64,000 bases of DNA, from the NCBI RefSeq assembly GCF_001278115.1, contig NZ_LIYD01000005.1:4436258-4500257 (forward strand), given 5' to 3'. Of the stretch, positions 42,668 to 50,188 are shown in pieces. A program made the translations under genes and the position numbers. The DNA is from Flavobacterium akiainvivens (GTDB lineage Bacteria; Bacteroidota; Bacteroidia; Flavobacteriales; Flavobacteriaceae). Below the pieces are notes generated by a model. That model searched no databases, had not been told where the DNA came from, and was given only the letters and a program-made list of their open reading frames with translations. Every line of letters starts with the position of its first letter. The stretch's first letter is position 1.

Positions 42668-43618
42668 ATGAATAATGTACTTGGAAAACTTATAATTATT
42701 GGCGGTGCGGTAGATAAAGGCAGCTTTACAGAGGTGTCATACGACGAGAACATAGCCAATAACCTGAACTTTTTTGAAACCGGAATTTTAAGGCGTATCA
42801 TACGCGAATCTAAGCATGGCGAGGAGAGCCGTATTGAGGTTATTACCACGGCATCAGTCATTCCGCGTGAGGTGGGGCCACAGTATGTAAAGGCGTTTGA
42901 ATACCTGAAGGCCAAAAACGTGGGGCTTATGTATATTGAGCGCCGCGAACAGGCACACGACCCCGAAATACTGGCGCGCATACAGGCAGCCGATGTGGTT
43001 ATGTTTACCGGTGGCGACCAGCTGAGGCTTACGTCGATTTTAGGTGGAACGAAATTCCATGATATTATACTGGAGAAGTTTAAGAACGAAGAGTTTGTTT
43101 ATGCGGGCACATCTGCCGGTGCAGCTGCGGCATCTAACAACATGATATACCAGGGCAGCAGCAGCGAAGCCCTTTTAAAAGGTGAGGTTAAAATTACCAG
43201 TGGCCTGAGCCTGATACAAAACGTAATTATAGATACCCACTTTGTGCAGCGCGGGCGCATAGGCCGCCTGTTTCAGGCTGTGGTGGGCAACCCCCGCGTG
43301 CTGGGCATTGGCCTGGGCGAAGATACCGGCCTTTTAATTACCGGTGACGGCAGGATGGAAGCCATAGGCAGCGGCCTTGTTATTCTGGTGGATGGCCGAC
43401 AGATTAAAGATACCAACCTTACTCAGGTAGAGCTGGGCAAGCCTATTTCTATTAACAACCTTGTGGTGCACGTTATGAGCATGTATGATACCTTTGACCT
43501 GAACACGCAGCAAATGGAGATACACAACTCGCAATACCACATTCCGCTGATGACGGCGGTTGAGGATGAGGGGGAGAAAAAAGCCTCTCCCCAGCCCTCT
43601 CCAAAGGAGAGGGAGTAG
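42668..43618 (+). CDS. cphB: Cyanophycinase
   Basis: A serine peptidase-like (S51) enzyme that cleaves cyanophycin to beta-Asp-Arg dipeptides. FTGGDQ is at 113-118, the nucleophile elbow GTSAG is at 147-151 (S149) and DTHFVQRGR at 189-197. The natural end appears to be TAVEDE near residue 300. The last 15 or so codons (ASPQPSPKERE) come from an intergenic repeat that has overrun the stop codon. Isoaspartyl peptidase is the next gene. Confidence 0.93.
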   Translation: MNNVLGKLIIIGGAVDKGSFTEVSYDENIANNLNFFETGILRRIIRESKHGEESRIEVITTASVIPREVGPQYVKAFEYLKAKNVGLMYIERREQAHDPEILARIQAADVVMFTGGDQLRLTSILGGTKFHDIILEKFKNEEFVYAGTSAGAAAASNNMIYQGSSSEALLKGEVKITSGLSLIQNVIIDTHFVQRGRIGRLFQAVVGNPRVLGIGLGEDTGLLITGDGRMEAIGSGLVILVDGRQIKDTNLTQVELGKPISINNLVVHVMSMYDTFDLNTQQMEIHNSQYHIPLMTAVEDEGEKKASPQPSPKERE

Positions 43619-43703
43619 CTACACTCAAACCTGAATATACTAACGATTTAATATTACGCCCGAGTTCCCCTCTCCCTTGGAGAGGGGGTAGGGGGAGAGG
43701 CCT
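43575..43703. repeat. REP/BIME-like inverted repeat overlapping the cphB 3' end
   Basis: Copy 1 near 43579-43615 (GCCTCTCCCC, CCCTCTCCAAAGGAGAGGG) and an inverse copy near 43667-43703 (CCCTCTCCCTTGGAGAGGG, GGGGGAGAGGCC) flank about 50 bases. Each copy contains its own small hairpin. The first copy encodes the unusual C-terminus of CphB and the second abuts the ATG of the next gene. Confidence 0.75.
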
Positions 43704-44546
43704 ATGAAAATCATAATCCACGGTGGGTTTTTTAGCGAATACAGTACCGATGCGGCTACAAAGAAAGCCAAGCAGGACGCGCTTACCGCTATTGTTACCC
43801 AATCATACGAATACCTAAAAACGCATTCGGCTTTAGAAACCGTTGCTTATGCCGTTACGCTGCTGGAAGACGATGTGCTGTTTAACGCTGGCATTGGCAG
43901 CCAGATACAAAGCGACGGGCAAATACGCATGAGCGCCGCCCTTATGGACGGCACTACTCAAAAAATGAGTGGCGTGATTAACATACAGGATGTAAAGAAC
44001 CCTATTCTGGTAGCCGAAAAGCTAATGCCTTATGACGACCGTGTTTTAGGTGGCGAAGGGGCAACCCATTTTGCCCGTAAGGCCGGGTTTGAGGCTTTTA
44101 GCACCGAAACCCCCGAACGCCGTGCCGAGTTTGTTAAAAAGCTTGCCGCTACGGGCACGGGTACTGTGGGCTGCGTGGCACTTGATGCCAATGGCAAAAT
44201 TGCCGTGGCTACATCTACAGGCGGCAAAGGTTTTGAAATGGTGGGCCGTATTAGTGACTCAGCCACTGTGGCAGGCAATTATGCCAATGCCTTTTGCGGG
44301 GTAAGCTGCACGGGTGTGGGCGAAGATATTGTAAGCAACGCCACCGCCGCCAAAATTGTGACCCGCGTTACCGATGGCCTGCCCATTGCAAGTGCTTTTG
44401 CCAAAACCTTTGAAGAGCTAAAGCCGTATGACGGTTTTGCGGGTGCTATAGCTATAGATGCACAGGGCAACATCTACCACCAGGATTCGCACCCCAGCAT
44501 GGTGTTTGCCAGTTTTGACGGGGAAGTGGTTGAGGTGTTTGGGTAG
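43704..44546 (+). CDS. iaaA: Isoaspartyl peptidase / plant-type L-asparaginase
   Basis: A 280-residue N-terminal-nucleophile hydrolase. The autocleavage site and catalytic threonine are in GTGTVGCVALD (T154), with GGEGATHFAR before it and TGVGEDIV after it. These enzymes hydrolyse beta-Asp-Arg released by cyanophycinase, completing the cycle. At 280 residues it is slightly shorter than the E. coli enzyme. Confidence 0.92.
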   Translation: MKIIIHGGFFSEYSTDAATKKAKQDALTAIVTQSYEYLKTHSALETVAYAVTLLEDDVLFNAGIGSQIQSDGQIRMSAALMDGTTQKMSGVINIQDVKNPILVAEKLMPYDDRVLGGEGATHFARKAGFEAFSTETPERRAEFVKKLAATGTGTVGCVALDANGKIAVATSTGGKGFEMVGRISDSATVAGNYANAFCGVSCTGVGEDIVSNATAAKIVTRVTDGLPIASAFAKTFEELKPYDGFAGAIAIDAQGNIYHQDSHPSMVFASFDGEVVEVFG

Positions 44547-44588
44547 TCGAAAGTCAAAAGTGTGAAAGTCAAAAGTCAAAAGTCGGAT
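44546..44588. repeat. Heptamer array GTCAAAA
   Basis: Units GTCGAAA, GTCAAAA, GTGTGAAA, GTCAAAA, GTCAAAA, GTCGGAT begin in the last base of the iaaA stop codon. A copy of the dispersed GATTGCTTCGT repeat follows at 44606-44636. Confidence 0.8.
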
Positions 44589-44719
44589 GATTGTTATACC
44601 AAAAAGATTGCTTCGTCGTGCCTCCTCGCAATGACAGAACCTGAAGAAAGGAATGAAGAAATATGCTGTCGCATTGAATCTTTCAATCATTAAATTTTTA
44701 AATCTTTCAATAAAAAAAA

Positions 44720-44992
44720 GTGTTACTCCAAATCATTACATACATACTAATAGGGCTTGCTGCCATAACCAACCTTTGGGTGGGCTATGAAAGGCAGTTT
44801 TTATATGTTAGCTATGTGTTTCCTGATGCTAAATGGCCGGGCTTTACACGCATAAATAAGGCATTGGCTAACGCTGAACACTCGCAATGGCATCCACGTC
44901 TCAAACGGCTGAAAAAACTGCTCCTGGCGGCTTATATTTTGCCGGTGGGCATTGTGGCGCTTATTGTATGGCAAATTGTGGCAGCACAGTAA
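44720..44992 (+). CDS. Small two-helix membrane protein
   Basis: A 90-residue protein from GTG 44720 with an N-terminal hydrophobic helix (LLQIITYILIGLAAITNLWV), a basic middle (RLKRLKKLLLAAY) and a C-terminal helix (ILPVGIVALIVWQIVAA). It precedes the Crp/Fnr gene in the same direction with ten bases between them. Family unknown; the start codon is inferred. Confidence 0.55.
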   Translation: MLLQIITYILIGLAAITNLWVGYERQFLYVSYVFPDAKWPGFTRINKALANAEHSQWHPRLKRLKKLLLAAYILPVGIVALIVWQIVAAQ

Positions 44993-45002
44993 AATTGAGG
45001 TT

Positions 45003-45581
45003 ATGATAGATGCTTTAAAAACATATCTTACCAACAGGGCACCGTTGCCTGATGAAGCGGTGCAACGCATTTACAGCCTGGCCCTTGAGCGCAGGCTAAC
45101 CCGCAACGAAGCCCTGTTTAATGTGGGCGATGTGTGCCGCTACAAGGTATTTGTGGTAAAAGGGCTGCTGCATACTTTTAACAATACCGAAGATGGCCAT
45201 GAGCACATCCTGCAGCTATCGCCCGAAAATACCTGGACGCTTGATGTGGAAAGCTATGAGCTGCAAACACCATCGCGCTTTAGCATAGCCGCCGTAGAAC
45301 ACAGCGAGGTATTGCTTTGGCAGAAAGACGATTTTGATATGTTGCTGAGGGAAATCCCTGAATTTAAACTATTCGCCGAAGGGCTTATTGCTGAATATGT
45401 ACACAGCAGCAGGCGGCGCATTTTTGAAATGCTGAGCAATTCGCCCGAAGAACAATATGATGCTTTTATTCAGGCTAACCCTGAGCTTGCCGCGCGCCTG
45501 CCCCTGCGCATGATTGCCGCTTACCTTGGTATGTCTTTAAAAACCCTTACCCGCATTCGCCATGCGCAATTGCAGCGCTAA
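45003..45581 (+). CDS. Crp/Fnr family transcriptional regulator
   Basis: From ATG 45003 a 192-residue protein with a cyclic-nucleotide-binding-like sensor (EALFNVGDVCRYKVFVVKG, then WTLDVESYELQTPSR) and a C-terminal helix-turn-helix (LRMIAAYLGMSLKTLTRIR). The ligand-binding residues of CRP are not evident, as is usual for the short Bacteroidota Crp/Fnr proteins. An upstream ATG at 44952 would overlap the preceding gene by 41 bases. Likely regulator of the following epimerase gene. Confidence 0.85.
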   Translation: MIDALKTYLTNRAPLPDEAVQRIYSLALERRLTRNEALFNVGDVCRYKVFVVKGLLHTFNNTEDGHEHILQLSPENTWTLDVESYELQTPSRFSIAAVEHSEVLLWQKDDFDMLLREIPEFKLFAEGLIAEYVHSSRRRIFEMLSNSPEEQYDAFIQANPELAARLPLRMIAAYLGMSLKTLTRIRHAQLQR

Positions 45582-45592
45582 ACCCTAATTAT

Positions 45593-45636
45593 GGTCAAAT
45601 GACCTTTTTTACAGGCTACTGCCCGCACTAATTTTG
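45593..45636 (+). promoter_or_regulatory. Promoter with dyad GGTCA-aa-TGACC
   Basis: TAATTTTG (45629-45636) is a perfect minus-7 box 24 bases before ATG 45660. The dyad GGTCA (45593-45597) and TGACC (45600-45604) is centred about 45 bases before the expected transcription start, a typical Crp-family activator position. Confidence 0.55.
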
Positions 45637-45659
45637 GTGAAAATCAAAATTATAAAACC

Positions 45660-46550
45660 ATGCGAGTATTTGTAACAGGTGCCACCGGATGGGTGGGTAC
45701 CGCCCTTGTAAAAGAACTTTTAAGTAACGGCTATAGTGTATTGGGCCTGTCGCGCTCTGAAGCCGGCGTGCAAAAATTAGAAGCCCTGGGTGCAACGCCC
45801 CACCTGGGCGATGTAAACAGCGAGGCCGACCTGGCTTATGGTATTGCCAACAGCGATGCCGTTATCCACACTGCATTTAACCATGATATGACGCAGTATA
45901 AGGCCAACTGTGAGGCAGACCGCCGCGTTATTGAAATAATGGGCCGTGAGCTGGCCGGTAGCGGTAAGCCACTGGTTATAACATCGGGTATTGGTATTTT
46001 GCATTACGACCGTATTTTTAACGAAGACGATGCCCTTACATCAGGTTCGGGCGCCGTGCCGCGTGCCGCTACCGAAGAGGCTGCCAATGCCGTGGCCGCT
46101 ACAGGTGTGGAGGTGTATATTGTGCGCCTGCCGCCAAGTGTGCACGGTGCGGGAGACCACGGTTTTGTTCCGTATGCGGTTAGTGTTGCTAAAGAAAAAG
46201 GACAGGCGGCTTATGTGGGCAACGGAGCCAACCTATGGCCCACCGTACACCGTTTTGATGCGGCGGCCATCTACAGGCTGATACTGGATAAGCGCCCTGA
46301 ACAAAAGATTTTTCATGCAATAGCCGAAGACGGTGTGCCGTTTGGCAAAATAGCTGAAGCCATAGGCAACGGGCTGGGGCTTGAGGTGGTGAGCAAAACA
46401 GGCGAAGATGCTGCGGCTTACTTTGGCTGGTTTACGCACTTTGCCGGCTTAAACTGTATGGCATCGGCAGAAAAAACAAAAGAAATATTGGGCTGGCAAC
46501 CTAAAGAAACCGACCTGATTAGCGATATTACCGCCAATTACCTGGATTAA
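45660..46550 (+). CDS. NAD-dependent epimerase/dehydratase (extended SDR)
   Basis: A 296-residue extended SDR: TGATGWVG (residues 6-13), GLSR at the end of strand 2 (NADPH-type), and DAVIHTAFNHD. The usual YxxxK is not evident: the region ASGSGAVPRAATEEAANAVAA lacks tyrosine, so this is an atypical SDR of the YwnB/NmrA-like kind. It may therefore bind the cofactor without classical catalysis. It follows the Crp/Fnr gene. Confidence 0.8.
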   Translation: MRVFVTGATGWVGTALVKELLSNGYSVLGLSRSEAGVQKLEALGATPHLGDVNSEADLAYGIANSDAVIHTAFNHDMTQYKANCEADRRVIEIMGRELAGSGKPLVITSGIGILHYDRIFNEDDALTSGSGAVPRAATEEAANAVAATGVEVYIVRLPPSVHGAGDHGFVPYAVSVAKEKGQAAYVGNGANLWPTVHRFDAAAIYRLILDKRPEQKIFHAIAEDGVPFGKIAEAIGNGLGLEVVSKTGEDAAAYFGWFTHFAGLNCMASAEKTKEILGWQPKETDLISDITANYLD

Positions 46551-46568
46551 GAATAGCATATTGCTACT

Positions 46569-46598
46569 AAACCACACCCTGAACGGTGTGGTTTTTTT
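46569..46598. terminator. Terminator
   Basis: AAACCACACC and GGTGTGGTTT pair perfectly around a 6-base loop, followed by Ts. Shared by the converging epimerase and DUF2254 genes. Confidence 0.85.
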
Positions 46599-46603
46599 AT
46601 GAA

Positions 46604-48109
46604 TTACCCCGAAATAAAATCAACAAGGTAGCCTATTGCCTTTGCTTCTTTCTTTTCTATAGCGGGGGCTTCGCCGGCGGGTGCATAGTGCAGCAGCCCG
46701 GCCTGTTCCATTTTGCGCACTTTTAATTTGGCCTGGTGCTCAAAGGTTTCGAGTTCACGCCTAACGCCTTCCAGCTTTTCGCGGTTTATTTTAATGTGGC
46801 GTTCGGCAATGGTAGCATCGTTATACAGCAATGGTACTTCCATATCGCGCACCTGGCGTATAAGTACCATAACATTATAAGGGTTAGTGGCATTTTGCAC
46901 CAGCAACGTTTTGGTTTGCAGCAGGCGGCGCACCACAGTAGGGTCTTCTTTACCCCACTGGTATATCTGGTCAAAACAAAAATCAATAAACTGGTCAAAA
47001 TTAAACTCCTTGGCAATAATGTTTTTAGATTTGAGCTTACAGGCTTCGGCACCGGGGTAGCGGCGCAGTTGCAGGTTGTGGGCAATATCGCCCAGGTGGT
47101 CTATGCAGTTAAGGCAGGTGGTAGGGTCGTTAACGGCAGGCGATATGGCTTTTATGGCAATGTCTACCAGCTTGCGCACGCCAAAGTTTATATCCTGTGT
47201 GTAGCTGCGAAAGGTGTTAACGGTAAATACGTTTTCTGCAATAGCGGCAAACGCTTCGGCAAGTTCCTTTTCCTGTGCCGGTGTTGGTTCTTTTTGTGTT
47301 TGAACAGCCAGGAGCAGGCCGGCATCTTTCATAATAAATTCTCCCACTACCGGCATTTGGTATACCAGTAAACCATTGGTCCAGGGGCGGGCATCTACAA
47401 AACGGGTAACTTCACGCTCAAAGCGGGGGTAGTCTATACTCTCAAGGTAGCCGGTTCTAAAGCGGCTGGTAATGCTAACGGTATAGGTGTGCTCATCAGG
47501 GCGGGAAACGGCATACAGCATGCTTTGGCCCGGCTGCCATTTTTCTGGGTAAATAATATCTATTTCCTTAACCACTTCTTGTTTAATGCGGTCTATAATA
47601 GCCGCTACATTCATGTTGATGCTCAGGTAGGTAATAAGGCGGGGGTAGCTCCACACCAGGCAGTATATGCCCATAAAAATGCCCGTAAGCAGGGTAATGG
47701 TATAGGGCTCGCCATAAAAGAGGGCGCTGGCAGCCTGTGGCAGTATGCACAATGCCACCGTACCTATAAACAGGCCAATGTATTGCTGTATGCGTACATC
47801 ATTAGCCAGGAAATGCCTTAATATACGCGGCGAAAACTGCGACGATGCCAGCTGCATAACCACAAATACCACCGAAAATGTAGTAAGCGAAATGCCCAGT
47901 ACTATAGAAATGAGGATGTTGCCCACACCGGTAAGGCGTTCATAAATAAGTTTTTCGTTGGCAACATAGTGTGTAAGGCCCACAAAGTGGTCGGCAGTAA
48001 GGAGCATAAAGCCCACGGGAATAGCAAAGGTGCTGCTAAGCAGTGTGCCAAGGTGTTTTATGCGGTGCTCCAGCCAGTAGCCGGCCTTTATTTTTAAACT
48101 TCTGAGCAT
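46604..48109 (-). CDS. DUF2254 membrane protein
   Basis: A 501-residue protein with four N-terminal hydrophobic segments (LSSTFAIPVGFMLLTADHF, ILISIVLGISLTTFSVVFVV, YIGLFIGTVALCILP, LLTGIFMGIYCLVWS) and a large soluble C-terminal part with KLVDIAIKAISPAVNDPTT. The family motif MQLASSQFSPRIL is present. DUF2254 proteins resemble channels or transport-like integral proteins but have no assigned function. Confidence 0.85.
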   Translation of the reverse strand: MLRSLKIKAGYWLEHRIKHLGTLLSSTFAIPVGFMLLTADHFVGLTHYVANEKLIYERLTGVGNILISIVLGISLTTFSVVFVVMQLASSQFSPRILRHFLANDVRIQQYIGLFIGTVALCILPQAASALFYGEPYTITLLTGIFMGIYCLVWSYPRLITYLSINMNVAAIIDRIKQEVVKEIDIIYPEKWQPGQSMLYAVSRPDEHTYTVSITSRFRTGYLESIDYPRFEREVTRFVDARPWTNGLLVYQMPVVGEFIMKDAGLLLAVQTQKEPTPAQEKELAEAFAAIAENVFTVNTFRSYTQDINFGVRKLVDIAIKAISPAVNDPTTCLNCIDHLGDIAHNLQLRRYPGAEACKLKSKNIIAKEFNFDQFIDFCFDQIYQWGKEDPTVVRRLLQTKTLLVQNATNPYNVMVLIRQVRDMEVPLLYNDATIAERHIKINREKLEGVRRELETFEHQAKLKVRKMEQAGLLHYAPAGEAPAIEKKEAKAIGYLVDFISG

Positions 48110-48234
48110 AGGGGTAAATTATACCCAAATATAACATTTAGCCATCAGCTTTCCGCTATTAGTTTTTGCCGGATTAAAAAACAAATAGATGTTTATGGAT
48201 GTATTAAGCAGTTTTATGTTGTATTTTTATAAAT

Positions 48235-48744
48235 ATGAAGTATTTGTGTGGACTTATTGTATTGATTTTTGCTGTGGCCAATGGGTTTCAGCAGGGGTAT
48301 CCTGTACCGGCCGATGCCCCGGGCAGGCTGTTTTATATTCAGCACAGTAACAATCATAACACTTATGTGTATGACGCCAACCAAAAGGCCGATAAAAAAT
48401 TTAATACAGCCGAACCGGTTAAGGTATACCGTATAGATTATACAAAGGGTGGGGTAAAGGGTGAGCTAACGGCCATTCAGCGTAAAATGGCGTATGGCGT
48501 TACCATTAAGAAAGCAGCTGCCCAAAGCTGCGAGTTTACCCTGGCGGCTTATGAAAAGACACTGCACCTTAAGCTGGATAAAAACAACAAGCCTTATGTT
48601 GTGGCTGAGGTTAACGGCAAGAAACTTATAGTTACCAAGCTGTTCCTGAAACTAAAGGGCGCTGCCAGCGTAGAGTATATTGAGTTTACGGGTAAAGACG
48701 AGGCTACCGGCAAGCAGGCGGTTGAAAAGTTGTATATTAAGTAG
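48235..48744 (+). CDS. DUF4833 exported protein
   Basis: A 169-residue protein with a signal peptide (LCGLIVLIFAVANGF) and the DUF4833 pattern: LFYIQHSNNHNTYVYDANQK, EPVKVYRIDYTKGG, QRKMAYGVTI. The family probably forms a beta sandwich and has no assigned role. It is monocistronic and converges with rplT across a shared terminator. Confidence 0.82.
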   Translation: MKYLCGLIVLIFAVANGFQQGYPVPADAPGRLFYIQHSNNHNTYVYDANQKADKKFNTAEPVKVYRIDYTKGGVKGELTAIQRKMAYGVTIKKAAAQSCEFTLAAYEKTLHLKLDKNNKPYVVAEVNGKKLIVTKLFLKLKGAASVEYIEFTGKDEATGKQAVEKLYIK

Positions 48745-48756
48745 GGCTGAAAAAAA

Positions 48757-48783
48757 CAAAACCCTGCAATTTGCAGGGTTTTG
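48757..48783. terminator. Bidirectional terminator of DUF4833 and rplT
   Basis: AAAACCCTGCA and TGCAGGGTTTT pair perfectly around a short loop, flanked by A and T tracts. Confidence 0.85.
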
Positions 48784-48820
48784 GGAGTAAGATAAATATG
48801 TTGTTAGACGAAATCGTTTA

Positions 48821-49165
48821 TTATTTAACCTGGTTTACTATTGCAGCAAACGCTTCAGGGTGGTTAGCAGCAAGATCGGCAAGAACCTTACGGTTTAGCT
48901 CGATGTTTGCAGCTTTAACTTTACCCATAAACTGAGAGTAGCTAAGGCCGTGCTGACGGGCACCAGCGTTAATACGCATAATCCATAGTGCACGGAAGTT
49001 CCTCTTTTTTTGTTTGCGGTCGCGGTAAGCATAAACCATTGCTTTTTCTACCGCGTTTTTGGCTACTGTCCAAACGTTTTTACGTCTTCCAAAGAAACCT
49101 TTGGCCTGCTTAAGAACCCTTTTCCTGCGGGCCCTTGAAGCAACTGAATTTACTGATCTTGGCAT
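48821..49165 (-). CDS. rplT: 50S ribosomal protein L20
   Basis: A 114-residue L20, basic at the N-terminus ([20 protein letters not shown]) with the signature [17 protein letters not shown]. Length is normal. L20 binds 23S rRNA early in assembly and, in other bacteria, represses the rpmI-rplT message. It is the last gene of the thrS-infC-rpmI-rplT cluster. Confidence 0.96.
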   Translation of the reverse strand: MPRSVNSVASRARRKRVLKQAKGFFGRRKNVWTVAKNAVEKAMVYAYRDRKQKKRNFRALWIMRINAGARQHGLSYSQFMGKVKAANIELNRKVLADLAANHPEAFAAIVNQVK

Positions 49166-49268
49166 AATTTTAATGTTTTTTGTAGCAGGCGCCCCTTAAT
49201 TATTGTTGCGGGAACTTAAAAGCCATACTCCAGGGTTATTACTTGTTTTAACCGAAACAGCAGGATAA

Positions 49269-49466
49269 TTAGATAATCCTTAATTGCTGTTTAACGCTCT
49301 TCTCATCGCTCTGGTGAACCAGGGTAGAGTGAGTAAGGGCAAGCTTGCGCTTAGTAGATTTTTTTGTCAGGATGTGGCTTTTGAAAGCGTGCTTCCTTTT
49401 GATCTTTCCTGAACCAGTTACCTTGAAACGTTTCTTGGCACTGGATTTGGTCTTCATTTTAGGCAT
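49269..49466 (-). CDS. rpmI: 50S ribosomal protein L35
   Basis: A 65-residue L35 starting [20 protein letters not shown], with [14 protein letters not shown] following. It is separated from rplT by 103 bases and from infC by 141 bases holding a repeat array. The second spacer is much longer than in most relatives. Confidence 0.95.
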   Translation of the reverse strand: MPKMKTKSSAKKRFKVTGSGKIKRKHAFKSHILTKKSTKRKLALTHSTLVHQSDEKSVKQQLRII

Positions 49467-49504
49467 TTTCTTGCTTTATATTTAATTTATCTTACTTTAA
49501 ATTT

Positions 49505-49606
49505 AGTCAAAAGTCAAAGGCCGAAAGTCTAAAGTTTTAAAAGTCATAAAGTCAGTTGCGCACAAGGCGTTACCGACTTTATGACTTTAGACTTTCGTCT
49601 TTATGA
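49505..49606. repeat. Degenerate GTCAAA/GACTTT array with hairpin between infC and rpmI
   Basis: Repeats of AGTCAAA/AAGTCAT on the left and of GACTTTA on the right. AAAGTCATAAAGTC (49540-49553) and GACTTTATGACTTT (49575-49588) form a perfect 14-bp stem with a 21-base loop. It lies within the conserved translation operon, at the infC stop codon. Confidence 0.75.
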
Positions 49607-49607
49607 C

Positions 49608-50165
49608 TTATTTCGCCTTCTTTTTAGGTGCGATGAACATAATCATCCTTTTACCTTCAAGAACCGGCAGCGATTCTACCTTGCCCCATTCTTCAAGGTC
49701 TGTGGCAAGTTTTAGTAATAGTATCTGGCCTTGTTCTTTATAAATAATAGAACGGCCTTTAAAGAATACAAATGCTTTTAGCTTAGAGCCTTCCTTAAGG
49801 AATTTTTCGGCATTTTTTTTCTTGAAATCGTAGTCGTGCTCATCGGTTTGCGGCCCGAAGCGTATTTCCTTAACGGTTATCTGCGCTGATTTAGCCTTCA
49901 GTACCTTGTCGCGCTTTTTTTGCTCATACAGGAACTTTTTATAGTCCATGATTTTGCATACCGGCGGTTCGGCATTTGGCGATATCTCCACAAGGTCAAG
50001 GTTTTGCTCTTCAGCCCATTGCATTGCTTGGGATGTTTTGTAAATACCTGGCTCAATGTTTTCGCCGCCCGTAAGCCTTACCTCGGGTACTCGGATGAAG
50101 TTATTAATCCTGTGCGGATCTTTTTTTTCTACGCGGGCTGGGCCCCTGTTGTTTCTAATAGCTAT
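49608..50165 (-). CDS. infC: Translation initiation factor IF-3 (non-AUG start)
   Basis: The complete IF-3 requires reading upstream of ATG 50024: the codons before it encode the N-domain ([34 protein letters not shown]). Between the in-frame TAA at 50180-50178 and that ATG there is no ATG, GTG or TTG, only ATA (50165) and ATT (50159) as plausible starts. I chose ATA, giving 185 residues. IF-3 genes with AUU-type starts are known in other bacteria, where IF-3 represses its own translation. The C-domain ([20 protein letters not shown]) is complete. Confidence 0.88.
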   Translation of the reverse strand: MAIRNNRGPARVEKKDPHRINNFIRVPEVRLTGGENIEPGIYKTSQAMQWAEEQNLDLVEISPNAEPPVCKIMDYKKFLYEQKKRDKVLKAKSAQITVKEIRFGPQTDEHDYDFKKKNAEKFLKEGSKLKAFVFFKGRSIIYKEQGQILLLKLATDLEEWGKVESLPVLEGKRMIMFIAPKKKAK

Positions 50166-50188
50166 GGCTCTTAATATTTAAGTTAAAC

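Noticed and set aside
44952-45002. Upstream ATG for the Crp/Fnr regulator
   Set aside because: It would overlap the preceding membrane-protein gene and adds residues not seen in the family.
49608-50024. Short IF-3 starting at ATG 50024
   Set aside because: This would remove the N-terminal domain, whose codons are intact and in frame upstream.
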